From JBBPYR01 sp038199755 (lineage in GTDB: Bacteria > Chloroflexota > Ktedonobacteria > Ktedonobacterales > Ktedonobacteraceae), in contig JBBPYR010000135.1 of assembly GCA_038199755.1 (NCBI GenBank), positions 1 to 64,000 on the forward strand: a DNA stretch of 64,000 nt. The letters run 5' to 3'. Positions within the stretch are counted from its first letter, which is position 1. The number at the start of each line of letters is the position of its first letter. Of the stretch, positions 34,763 to 42,729 are shown piece after piece. The translations under genes and the position numbers were made by a program. The notes beneath the pieces were generated by a model. It had not been told where the DNA came from. It searched no databases and worked only from the letters and a program-made list of their open reading frames with translations.

Positions 34763-35920
34763 ATGCGGATATTGCTGGTACCACAAGCCCTGAAGGGAAG
34801 CCTGAGTGCCGCCGAGACAGCACAAGCCTTAGCCGAAGGGGTGCAAGCGGTCTTTCCTCGCGCGCAGATTACCCAACTCCCCATCGCCGATGGAGGCGAA
34901 GGTACAGTGGAGGCAATGGTAGCGGCAACAGGCGGCTCGGTTATTCCCATCACCGTGACCGGGCCCCTTGGTGAGCCAGTTGCGGCATTCCTCGGTTTAC
35001 TGGGCACGCAAGGCGATTCAAGTGAAGCCAAAAAGACTGCCGTGATAGAGATGGCAGCGGCTTCTGGCTTGCCACTCGTGCCAGCAGAGAGGCGCGATCC
35101 TCGGATTACTACCACATGGGGAACGGGTGAACTGATTCGTCACGCCCTCGACCTCGGCTGTCAACGTCTGCTGATTGGCATCGGCGGCAGCGCGACAAAC
35201 GATGGTGGTGCCGGACTCGTACAAGCTTTGGGTGGACACCTGCTCGATGCGCAGGGGCAAGAACTACCGCGTGGTGGCGCGGCACTAGCGCAGTTGGCAC
35301 AAATTGAAAGCGCAACTCTCGATCCACGCTTGCGGCATGTTGAGGTACAGGTTGCCTGTGATGTGGACAACCCCCTTTGTGGGCCTAACGGTGCCTCAGC
35401 GATCTATGGTCCCCAAAAAGGGGCAACGCCTGAGATGGTGCAGGAACTAGACGCCGCGTTATATCACTACGCCGCTATTATCAAACGTGACCTTGGCAAG
35501 GACGTACTTGATCTGCCTGGCGCGGGTGCCGCAGGTGGTTTGGGAGCAGGATTAGTGGCATTTCTCAATGCCAAACTGCTGCCCGGCGCACGTATGGTGC
35601 TCGACGCCTTGCACTTCGACAGCTATCTTGCCGCAACCGATATCGTCATTACCGCCGAGGGAAACCTTGATCTGCAAACACTGCATGGTAAGAGCGTCGG
35701 GGCCGTGGCCACCACTGCTCATACTCGTGGTATCCCAATCATCGTCGTAGCAGGTGGTGTTAACGATGATGAACGTGCCCTTTATGACCTGGGCATCTCA
35801 GCCATCGTGCCCCTGCCCACACGCCCCATGACGCTCCCCGAAGCAATGAACACGGCGGCTTTGCTCGTGAGAAGAGCTGCCGAACGAGCAATGCGCTTGG
35901 TGGCTATAGAGCACCTGTAA
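34763..35920 (+). CDS. glxK: Glycerate kinase (GlxK/GarK family)
   Basis: A 385-residue type I glycerate kinase that phosphorylates glycerate with ATP. Family signatures are PQALKGSLSAAETAQAL, LPIADGGEGTVEAM, IGIGGSATNDGGAGL and GAGAAGGLGAGLVAF. GGGAGGA is 6 nt before the ATG at 34763. It is the last gene of the purine operon. A full glyoxylate-to-glycerate route needs glyoxylate carboligase and a tartronate semialdehyde reductase, neither present here, so those must be encoded elsewhere. Confidence 0.9.
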   Translation: MRILLVPQALKGSLSAAETAQALAEGVQAVFPRAQITQLPIADGGEGTVEAMVAATGGSVIPITVTGPLGEPVAAFLGLLGTQGDSSEAKKTAVIEMAAASGLPLVPAERRDPRITTTWGTGELIRHALDLGCQRLLIGIGGSATNDGGAGLVQALGGHLLDAQGQELPRGGAALAQLAQIESATLDPRLRHVEVQVACDVDNPLCGPNGASAIYGPQKGATPEMVQELDAALYHYAAIIKRDLGKDVLDLPGAGAAGGLGAGLVAFLNAKLLPGARMVLDALHFDSYLAATDIVITAEGNLDLQTLHGKSVGAVATTAHTRGIPIIVVAGGVNDDERALYDLGISAIVPLPTRPMTLPEAMNTAALLVRRAAERAMRLVAIEHL

Positions 35921-35934
35921 AGGACCACTGGCAC

Positions 35935-36156
35935 TTATTGCCTCCTCAGCCTGTGCAGGCGTTCCATCAGGGAGATATGGTGCCTCATCTCATCTTCTCT
36001 TAGATAGGCATGGAGATAATGGTACGAGCAATACCAGTTCACAATTGCGGTATCACCCGTATTCGAAAAATACTTACGAATGAGCGGCTTTATCCTCTCG
36101 AATGGTACAGTCAGCAGATCAAATGACTGCACGGCTTCGGTCAGTTCGGTCTGCAT
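35935..36156 (-). CDS. Hypothetical 73-residue protein
   Basis: A small soluble protein with a Tyr/His-rich helix (WYCSYHYLHAYLRED) and a basic end. TTGGAGGA lies 6 nt before its ATG, one of the best ribosome sites in the window, so translation is likely. It is only 14 nt from the convergent end of glycerate kinase. No family was recognised. It resembles small helical regulatory or toxin-antitoxin-sized proteins only in length. Confidence 0.55.
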   Translation of the reverse strand: MQTELTEAVQSFDLLTVPFERIKPLIRKYFSNTGDTAIVNWYCSYHYLHAYLREDEMRHHISLMERLHRLRRQ

Positions 36157-36230
36157 ACGACTTCCTCCAAGACCGTCCTCCCCATTTGGACATACTTTTA
36201 CGATCAGAAAGAAAAGTGTGATAAACAGTT

Positions 36231-36953
36231 TTAGGAGCGAATATCCACCACCCGCTCAGTTGGAGCAGGTGACGGAGCGGTCTCGCGCCGCACGACTGGG
36301 GCTACTTTGGTGCCGAACAGTTCGATGGCGTGCAGGATTTGGCGGTGTGGCATGGCACCAATGCTTGTTTGCAGTAAGAAGCGCTGATGCCCGAATATCG
36401 CATGTTGTGAAAGAATTTTCTCTGTGACTTCCTCGGGACTACCAACCAGCAGTGCGCCCCGTGGTGAGCTTGACGCATCAAACTCGCGCCGACCAATCTT
36501 GGGCCAGCCACGCTCTGGTCCCAGCTTGTTCATCATCGCGATATGGTAAGGGGCCAGTTCGTCTCTTGCCTGTTGCGACGTGTCCGCGATATAGCCATGC
36601 GAGTTGATACCCACAGGTAATGTTGAGGCATCGTGTCCGCTACGCCGCCCCGCATCGCGGTACAGCTTGACAAATGGCGCAAAGCGGGCAGGTTCCCCAC
36701 CAATGATTGCCAGTGCCAGTGGCAGACCAAGCGTTCCCGCACGCACCAAGGAGGCAGGAGTGCCCCCAACTGCTATCCAGATCGGCAGTGGGTTCTGAAG
36801 CGGTCGCGGATACACACCTTGTCCATCAAGGGCAGCCCGGTGTTGGCCCGACCAAGTGATATGCTCCTCATGGCGCAAGCGAAGCAAGAGATCAAGCTTT
36901 TCGCTGAACAACTGCTCATAGTCATCAAGATCATAGCCGAAGAGCGGTATCCG
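36231..36953 (-). pseudogene. 5'-truncated LLM-class flavin-dependent oxidoreductase
   Basis: The frame matches the C-terminal two-thirds of luciferase-like monooxygenases: YPRPLQNPLPIWIAVGGTPASL is typical of LLM proteins, followed by LPLALAIIGGEP and the DASTLPVGINSHGY segment. Coding similarity continues upstream of the first usable start through RIPLFGYDLDDYEQ to 36953, where an in-frame TGA (36954-36956) ends it. The missing N-terminal region of about 110 residues normally forms the flavin pocket, so the product should be inactive. The break lies between the fragment and the divergent alpha/beta hydrolase. Confidence 0.75.
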
Positions 36954-37117
36954 TCAAGTCTTGGTGCTTCTTCGTCAGATACGCTATACTTTTCATAGGT
37001 AAGTAATGCAAGCTACCATTAGTCATAAACATCAGGTTATAAAGAGTGCTAACACATTTGCGCATAGTAATAGATCAATCCATAACCCGACCCAATAGAA
37101 TTATTAGGAGCGTGCGC

Positions 37118-38041
37118 TTGGAACAAGAACAGGAACGGTACAGTGCCTTCTGGCTGGGACCAGAAGACGCGAAGATAGCGTGTTTACTCATTCATGGCTT
37201 TAGCGGAAACCCGATAGAGATGCGGAGTTTGGGTGAAGCGTTGGCCGCACAACAGATACGGGTGTATGGTATGCTCGTGGCAGGACATAATGGAGACTCC
37301 GAAGAGTTCATTACCACAGGGAGAAAGCAATGGCTTGCCTCAGCCGAAGCAGCACTAGCCCAACTAACTCCTTACCGCTATGTTTTTGTGTGTGGTCTCT
37401 CGATGGGTGGCGCACTTTCGCTTATGCTTGCTAGTCGCCATCGCGAACGCATCGCGGGTGTTATCGCCCTCTCAACGCTTACACGAGTGCAAGCAAAAGG
37501 GTGGTATAAAGTAGCACTACTCGCGTTGCCACTTGTTCGTCGCTCTATGAAGTGGTTTTATCCCCTTGCAAGACTGAACTTCAATGATCCCAAAGTGCAA
37601 GCAGAGGTGTTAAAGCAAGCCCGTATCCGTGATCCCACTATCAGCACGATTGATTTTACTGATCCCCAAACCATCGCCTATATCAAACAGCAGGTACGTA
37701 TTCCCATCGCGGCTATCGATGAACTGGTTCATTTGACGAGACAGGAGCGAGCTATCTTAAAAAAGGTACCATCTCCGCTACTCATTATTCATAGTAAACG
37801 TGACCAGACTGTTCCGCCAGAGTGTGCAGAAGAGCTCTATCGCTTAGCGGTACAGGCAAACCCAAAGACCATCCATTGGCTTGAGCAGTCTGATCACGTC
37901 ATTACCGTTGGGCCTGAACGGGAGGAGGTCTACCAACTCGTCGACGCGTTTATGCGTACTACTATCCGTGATGCTGAAAAAACAGTTCTACCCGCGGGCG
38001 TTCAGCAGGCTGTAGAGGACGAAAGCCTCCCTGATCGTTGA
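37118..38041 (+). CDS. Alpha/beta hydrolase (carboxylesterase / monoglyceride-lipase-like)
   Basis: A serine hydrolase of 307 residues. The oxyanion segment LLIHGFSGNP, the nucleophile elbow CGLSMGGALS, the acid in IIHSKRDQTVP and the His in QSDHVITVG make up a complete triad. AGGAG at 37106-37110 is 7 nt before TTG 37118, which gives a compact N-terminus; an earlier GTG at 37046 lacks a good site. It is most like Est30-type carboxylesterases. Its last 80 nt overlap the 3' end of the convergent membrane-protein gene. Confidence 0.85.
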   Translation: MEQEQERYSAFWLGPEDAKIACLLIHGFSGNPIEMRSLGEALAAQQIRVYGMLVAGHNGDSEEFITTGRKQWLASAEAALAQLTPYRYVFVCGLSMGGALSLMLASRHRERIAGVIALSTLTRVQAKGWYKVALLALPLVRRSMKWFYPLARLNFNDPKVQAEVLKQARIRDPTISTIDFTDPQTIAYIKQQVRIPIAAIDELVHLTRQERAILKKVPSPLLIIHSKRDQTVPPECAEELYRLAVQANPKTIHWLEQSDHVITVGPEREEVYQLVDAFMRTTIRDAEKTVLPAGVQQAVEDESLPDR

Positions 38042-38783
38042 TGAACACCATGCGCGAACCTTGGAAACTCACGATCATATCAGGCTTGTGATCGTTATTG
38101 ACATCCACGAAACGCAGCGTCACTGCTACCAGATCATCATTTGCCCCATACAGCTGCGGCCCCATATAGATACGCGCATGAGAAGCATCGCCACCAGGAG
38201 TCTCAATAATTTCGATATGGCGATTTAGATTGATAGCGATGAAATGACTCGGCACGCCGGTCTGCTCGTTATGCCCAACCCAGGCATCGGTCTGAAAGGT
38301 GCGCGGGCGACCATAACGAATGTCATCCATAGTAGTGTTATACCAGCCAATAGCACTACTGAGCAGCGTCCAGAACATCAGCATGGCAATCATACCCATA
38401 CCAAGGTATAAAAGTGGATGCATACCTTGGTGTACCACTGCGACTGACCTTCTCCTCATTAACGGAGGCCGTGAACGCGTCACTGGTGTAGAGCGAGTTG
38501 GCACGCTCACACGTCTTGTGTTGGTTCGTCGTGTTGTTTGTGAGGACGGTGTTGGCAAAGACGGTTTGTCGTCCTCATCTTCATCCGTCTCAACTGCAAC
38601 ATGTTGCCATTCCTCGACCTCATCAAATGGGCGTGGACGTGGGCGTGATGCACGTTGTACGATAGGTGTGGCGGCAGCCGTTACCATTGAACGCCTGCCA
38701 GTCGGCGGATTACTATCCCCTATCGGGCGATGACGCAATATACTTCTTGGTGTAATTTGTTCGGTTGACTCTAATGTAGGCAT
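37962..38783 (-). CDS. Single-pass membrane protein with extracytoplasmic domain
   Basis: A 273-residue protein with a Pro/Arg/Thr-rich cytoplasmic part of about 118 residues that includes an acidic run (ETDEDEDD), then one membrane helix at about 120-145 (PLLYLGMGMIAMLMFWTLLS). The extracytoplasmic domain has the calcium-binding-like RFVDVNNDHKPDMIV motif of FG-GAP/VCBS-type repeats. No signal peptidase site is evident, so it is probably membrane-anchored. Function is unknown. Its 3' end overlaps the convergent hydrolase gene by 80 nt. Confidence 0.75.
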   Translation of the reverse strand: MPTLESTEQITPRSILRHRPIGDSNPPTGRRSMVTAAATPIVQRASRPRPRPFDEVEEWQHVAVETDEDEDDKPSLPTPSSQTTRRTNTRRVSVPTRSTPVTRSRPPLMRRRSVAVVHQGMHPLLYLGMGMIAMLMFWTLLSSAIGWYNTTMDDIRYGRPRTFQTDAWVGHNEQTGVPSHFIAINLNRHIEIIETPGGDASHARIYMGPQLYGANDDLVAVTLRFVDVNNDHKPDMIVSFQGSRMVFINDQGGFRPLQPAERPRVELFFQHHG

Positions 38784-39230
38784 CGGTCATACTCCTCTCC
38801 TCGCGGACAAAATCTAAACGTTTCCTCAAATACAGTGAAGAAATACTACTTTGTCGGAGGTGGCCCTTCAACAACTACTTGACTTTTTGTACACATAATT
38901 TTGCATGCAATGTACTAGACGAAATGTACGTTGGTGTCGGTATTGTACAGAATAGAGGATGTAGTATGCAAAGAATCGGCCAAAAAATAGCCTAAATAGG
39001 TCATTTAGTTGGAAGTTAGGGTCTCAGAACGGCAAAAAAGCAACGATCAAGGTGTTGATGAGAGGAATGTGTGAATGTGTATTACGCTTTTTCCATTTGG
39101 CGTGTCTTAAGTATACCATGGGGGGCGGGAAAATTTCTAGGGGACTATAAGAGACTTTTCCCGCAAATCAACATCGCTTTTGGTACATCCGTTCCAGCCA
39201 GTTTCATTGGTATTCGTCTGATCCAATCAG
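38784..39230. other. 447-bp gene-free stretch
   Basis: No convincing gene was found between the membrane-protein start and the rluD stop. It contains a 9-bp inverted repeat (39125-39133 with 39156-39164, GCGGGAAAA/TTTTCCCGC, 22-nt loop) that may be a 3' structure of rluD-side transcripts, and a 10-bp palindrome TTGCATGCAA at 38901-38910. The promoter of the membrane-protein gene should lie at its left end. Confidence 0.5.
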
Positions 39231-40196
39231 TTAAATTGAATTATCAGCTAAGCTTTCAAGTACCGTCTGCAAATCATCTGCCAAGGGTGCTTCAAGTTCT
39301 AACTTGGCGCCAGTAACAGGATGGATAAATTGGAGCTGATAGGCATGCAAGAACTGGCGGCGCAAGCCGAGACTGCGCTGGGCATCGCCAGAGCCATAGA
39401 CAAGGTCGCCCACAACGGGATGGCCAATGGCTTGCAAATGTACGCGGATTTGATGAGTGCGCCCCGTCTCAAGTTGGAGGAGCAGCAAGGTATAGGTCTT
39501 GAAACGCTCGAGCACGCGGAAATATGTCCGCGCCTCACGACTGTCAACAACCGTAACAGCCATTTGCTGTCGATTGCGGCGGTCGCGACCAATTGGCGCG
39601 TCGATGCTCCCTTGATCGATGGTGATTATACCTTCGACCAACGCGATATAGCGTTTGATGATTTCGCGACGCTTCATCTGCTCCACCAACAGGGCTAACG
39701 AGCGGGCATTGCGGGCAACGATGACGAGGCCCGACGTGTCTTTGTCTAGACGATGGACAATCCCCGGTCGCAAATCGCTGCCAACGCCCTGCAATTCAGG
39801 GTTGCGTGCGAGCAAGGCATTCACCAGAGTATCATCATAGTGCCCAGGGGCGGGATGTACCACCATTCCCGCAGCCTTATTCACTACGATAATATCTGCG
39901 TCTTCATAGATCACCGTCAGTGGGATAGCATTAGGCTTCGCTATCAGCTCTCGTGCGGGAGCACTAAAGGCAAGAATTTGTACACGATCATCCGCTCGCA
40001 ATGCATAGCCAGGCTTACTCGGCTTGCCATTGACGAGCACCAAACCAGCCGCAATCAGCTGTTGGACAGCAGTGCGAGAGGAATCATGAAGTAAGCCTAC
40101 AGCAAAACGGTCAAGGCGTTGACCGGCCTGTTCTGCCTCTATCTGTTGAATACTATCGAGAGCAATTTCCTCTTGCTCTACTTCAGACTCGTTCAT
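39231..40196 (-). CDS. rluD: Ribosomal large-subunit pseudouridine synthase, RluD family
   Basis: A 321-residue RluA/RluD-type enzyme that isomerises uridines in 23S rRNA. Residues about 25-80 form an S4 RNA-binding domain (QRLDRFAVGLL..LVNGKPSKPGY). The catalytic motif GIVHRLDKDTSGLVIVARN contains the active Asp. Length is standard. An acidic N-terminal extension of about 20 residues precedes the S4 domain. It follows lspA on the same strand, an arrangement common in bacteria. Confidence 0.92.
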   Translation of the reverse strand: MNESEVEQEEIALDSIQQIEAEQAGQRLDRFAVGLLHDSSRTAVQQLIAAGLVLVNGKPSKPGYALRADDRVQILAFSAPARELIAKPNAIPLTVIYEDADIIVVNKAAGMVVHPAPGHYDDTLVNALLARNPELQGVGSDLRPGIVHRLDKDTSGLVIVARNARSLALLVEQMKRREIIKRYIALVEGIITIDQGSIDAPIGRDRRNRQQMAVTVVDSREARTYFRVLERFKTYTLLLLQLETGRTHQIRVHLQAIGHPVVGDLVYGSGDAQRSLGLRRQFLHAYQLQFIHPVTGAKLELEAPLADDLQTVLESLADNSI

Positions 40197-40373
40197 ATGT
40201 GTTCCGCGCTCAGTCTTTCCTCACGTATACCTGCTTGCTATCCAGAGCACCAACGACGCTCTCGCGTCTTCTTGAAATTCCGTCTGAAACGGAGCTCTCG
40301 CTCCTACGCTTCGCGTCATCAGACGGCAAGGAGATCGCTTCGCTCAGGTGCGTGCTCTGCAACAAATGGCTTG

Positions 40374-40913
40374 CTAAGCCTTATTGCTGACACTGCTTTC
40401 CTGCTGTTGTTCCTTGCGAGGTAGTCCACCAAACATGATCAGGAAGAAAAGGAGAAAAACACCAACGGAGATGCAAGCATCCGCGATATTAAAAATAGCG
40501 AAGTAGTAGTTTATTTCAGGAATGCGAAACGAGATAAAATCAACCACATACCCGCTATGACTTATACGATCAATCAGATTGCCTGAAGCTCCCCCAATAA
40601 TCATGCCAAAGACAAGTTTGTAGATGATTGGTCCTGAGTTCAGCATACGAACGTAAAGATAGGCGATCACACAAACCGCAATCAGTATCAGCACAATTAA
40701 GAGCGCACTATTCTTAAAGAGGCCAAAGGCTGCACCTCGATTTTGAATATAGTATACGACCAGATATTTTCCAATCAATGGAATCGGTGACTTTGTTTCT
40801 GGCGGGCTCAGGTACGCAACAACGAGTGCTTTCGTCCACTGGTCGAGGCCGATGACGACAAGAGCCACAAGCAATGCAAATACATCATAGATACGAGCGC
40901 GTCTGGCAGTCAC
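40374..40913 (-). CDS. lspA: Lipoprotein signal peptidase (signal peptidase II)
   Basis: A 179-residue four-helix membrane aspartyl protease that removes signal peptides from prolipoproteins. The catalytic aspartates lie in SGYVVDFISF and FAIFNIADACIS, and the conserved GGASGNLIDRI loop is present. A short charged tail follows the last helix. A 177-nt gap with short GC-rich direct and inverted segments separates it from rluD downstream. Confidence 0.93.
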   Translation of the reverse strand: MTARRARIYDVFALLVALVVIGLDQWTKALVVAYLSPPETKSPIPLIGKYLVVYYIQNRGAAFGLFKNSALLIVLILIAVCVIAYLYVRMLNSGPIIYKLVFGMIIGGASGNLIDRISHSGYVVDFISFRIPEINYYFAIFNIADACISVGVFLLFFLIMFGGLPRKEQQQESSVSNKA

Positions 40914-41001
40914 GATACTTCCTTCATCTTTCAGCGGGGTAAATCAGTACGTCCCTATGGTACACTGTTTTGCCCCTCTTGTCTATGCTCTGCCAAGCTA
41001 T

Positions 41002-41055
41002 AATATGCGCAGGATAGCCACGTTTGTAAACATCCGTGGCTATCCTGCGCATATT
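41002..41055 (-). terminator. 21-bp perfect hairpin after the TraR/DksA gene
   Basis: Positions 41002-41022 and 41035-41055 pair perfectly over 21 bp around a 12-nt loop. It starts 7 nt after the stop codon of the minus-strand TraR/DksA-like gene and lies ahead of lspA. No strong T-run follows, so it may be a terminator aided by Rho or an RNA-stabilising structure. Confidence 0.65.
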
Positions 41056-41061
41056 TCTTCG

Positions 41062-41466
41062 CTATTGTGTATTTGGGTCGTTTGTGTTGTAGAACTCCTC
41101 CCTACTCAGGTTTTGCTGTTCCAGCTGTGCCTCATGTTCTACATCACGTTGCGCCCAGGGAATCGCTTCCAGGCGTTTCTCTGGTATTGGCTTTCCACAG
41201 ACGACACATTGGCCATAGGTACCATCTTCAATGCGTTTCAACGCCGCCTGCACCTCTGTGAGCAGCGACTGCTCATTCACCATGATTGACTGCTCCTGTT
41301 GCGTCTCCAGGAAGTCTACGGCATTCTCTTCAAAATCCTGTGGTGCGTCGGTGTCAACGGAGTCAACAGGCTCTGGATAGGCCTGATCGAGACCCTTCAC
41401 CTGCCCCTGTAGTTCGGCCTGCTTTGCTAGCAGTCTTGCTTTCATCTTTTGTAGGTCAATTGCCAT
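41062..41466 (-). CDS. TraR/DksA-type zinc-finger protein with an altered zinc site
   Basis: A 134-residue DksA/TraR-family protein with an N-terminal coiled coil (about residues 1-80) and a C-terminal finger. The first Cys pair is present (Cys87 and Cys90 in YGQCVVCGKPIP). At the expected second pair the sequence reads RDVEHE, so Asp108 and His111 replace cysteines. DksA homologues bind RNA polymerase in its secondary channel and shape the stringent response. The ATG at 41466 follows AAAGGGA. It lies upstream of lspA and rluD, as in many Gram-positive genomes. Confidence 0.85.
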   Translation of the reverse strand: MAIDLQKMKARLLAKQAELQGQVKGLDQAYPEPVDSVDTDAPQDFEENAVDFLETQQEQSIMVNEQSLLTEVQAALKRIEDGTYGQCVVCGKPIPEKRLEAIPWAQRDVEHEAQLEQQNLSREEFYNTNDPNTQ

Positions 41467-41634
41467 GCTACACATCCCTTTCCTGTGTCGTAAGCACACT
41501 GAGTATGAACTTTCCTCTTGCTACACCATTGTACAAAATATGAGGTGGTATGCAATAGTATCTAATGGTCAGGTTCTATTGACAAGGTGTATACGTACAA
41601 TGCAGAATAGAAGTGACAAAAATAGCATCCCATA

Positions 41635-42729
41635 TTATGCGTGAGCTGATCGGTAATGTCCTGAAACCACATCAAAAAGCGGTGGATGCGGTGCGGGCAA
41701 TACTTTTGTGAATGCATCGAACAATTGCGCTGAACTACACACATATCCAGGCGTATACGGGTTCACAGTTATAGCTAATACGCGCACCACTTGGGCGACA
41801 CGCACATGAAGCCCGCATGCTGCCAGCCGTTGCAGTGTGGCAGTGTGGCAAAAGAGCTTAGTTGCATCATTCACAATCAGCTCGACCTCTTGTTTTGGGG
41901 CCTGTTTTGTCCACTGCACTAGTAGTGTCTGTGCTAGTTCTGCGGTAAATGCGCGGCGCAAAAAGAATGCCTGTGGGCCTGTCTCAAGCTGTTTGGTCAT
42001 CCACGCTGCCTCAAGTATGGGTTCTGCACTCTCCTGACACACCTGCGCCACATCCTGTCCGGCAGCGGAGAAAAACGCGAGCAGCCGTGCTTGTGGGTCT
42101 CCTGTCTTATAGGCATTTGCCCATTGCGTCTGCGGTGTGAGAAGCCGTTCCAACACATCGCCAGTTCTGCGTGCTACGAGGTCAGGCGTCGCGGCGACAC
42201 TCGCGCCGGTACAAACAATGCATGCATCAGTCACACTCGGCGCGGCAGCTCCAACGCGATTGATCGCACCATCAATCATACTCAGGGTCGCACCGTACTG
42301 ACGAAAGGTATGTAGAGCGGTACGTAGGTCACGCAACAGGGTGGGACCCGCAATGACGATTTGGCCAGGATGTAGCACACGGACAAGCCAGATGGGACCA
42401 AGCGCGGACCGCCCTGGCAACTGCACAAGACGCTCAACGCTCGCTCCTTCGCGTTCCGCATGCGTGAGTAGGTCTGTAGCGGTAGCGACCAATATCCCCG
42501 TTTGTGGAACATAGCGGGGTTTGGCTAGGCCCGTAAGGGCATCCGTTGCCTCTCCGTCAAGCCCAAGCGAGGTCAGGGCGAGTTCTTGTGGCGCGTAAAG
42601 CCGTTCGTGTAAGAATGTGGTAAGCAGTTGATTTGTCGTGGTTGTCTTGCCAACATTCTTTGCTAACCCCACTAAGGCCAGACGCTGTATGCCAGCCTGG
42701 GCGACCAAATGTGCGAGTCTTTCCGTCAC
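41635..42729 (-). CDS. kamB: Lysine 5,6-aminomutase reactivase subunit KamB-like protein
   Basis: A 364-residue protein with an N-terminal P-loop (LVGLAKNVGKTTT, about residues 20-32) and no other familiar domain. Linkage identifies it: its start overlaps the stop of kdd by 4 nt. In lysine-fermenting bacteria the genes around kdd include kamA and the reactivase subunits KamB and KamC that restore cobalamin-dependent lysine 5,6-aminomutase. The AKNVGKTTT start is as I recall for KamB proteins. KamC, KamD/E, kce and kal are not in this window, so its partner enzymes would be elsewhere or absent. Confidence 0.6.
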   Translation of the reverse strand: MTERLAHLVAQAGIQRLALVGLAKNVGKTTTTNQLLTTFLHERLYAPQELALTSLGLDGEATDALTGLAKPRYVPQTGILVATATDLLTHAEREGASVERLVQLPGRSALGPIWLVRVLHPGQIVIAGPTLLRDLRTALHTFRQYGATLSMIDGAINRVGAAAPSVTDACIVCTGASVAATPDLVARRTGDVLERLLTPQTQWANAYKTGDPQARLLAFFSAAGQDVAQVCQESAEPILEAAWMTKQLETGPQAFFLRRAFTAELAQTLLVQWTKQAPKQEVELIVNDATKLFCHTATLQRLAACGLHVRVAQVVRVLAITVNPYTPGYVCSSAQLFDAFTKVLPAPHPPLFDVVSGHYRSAHA

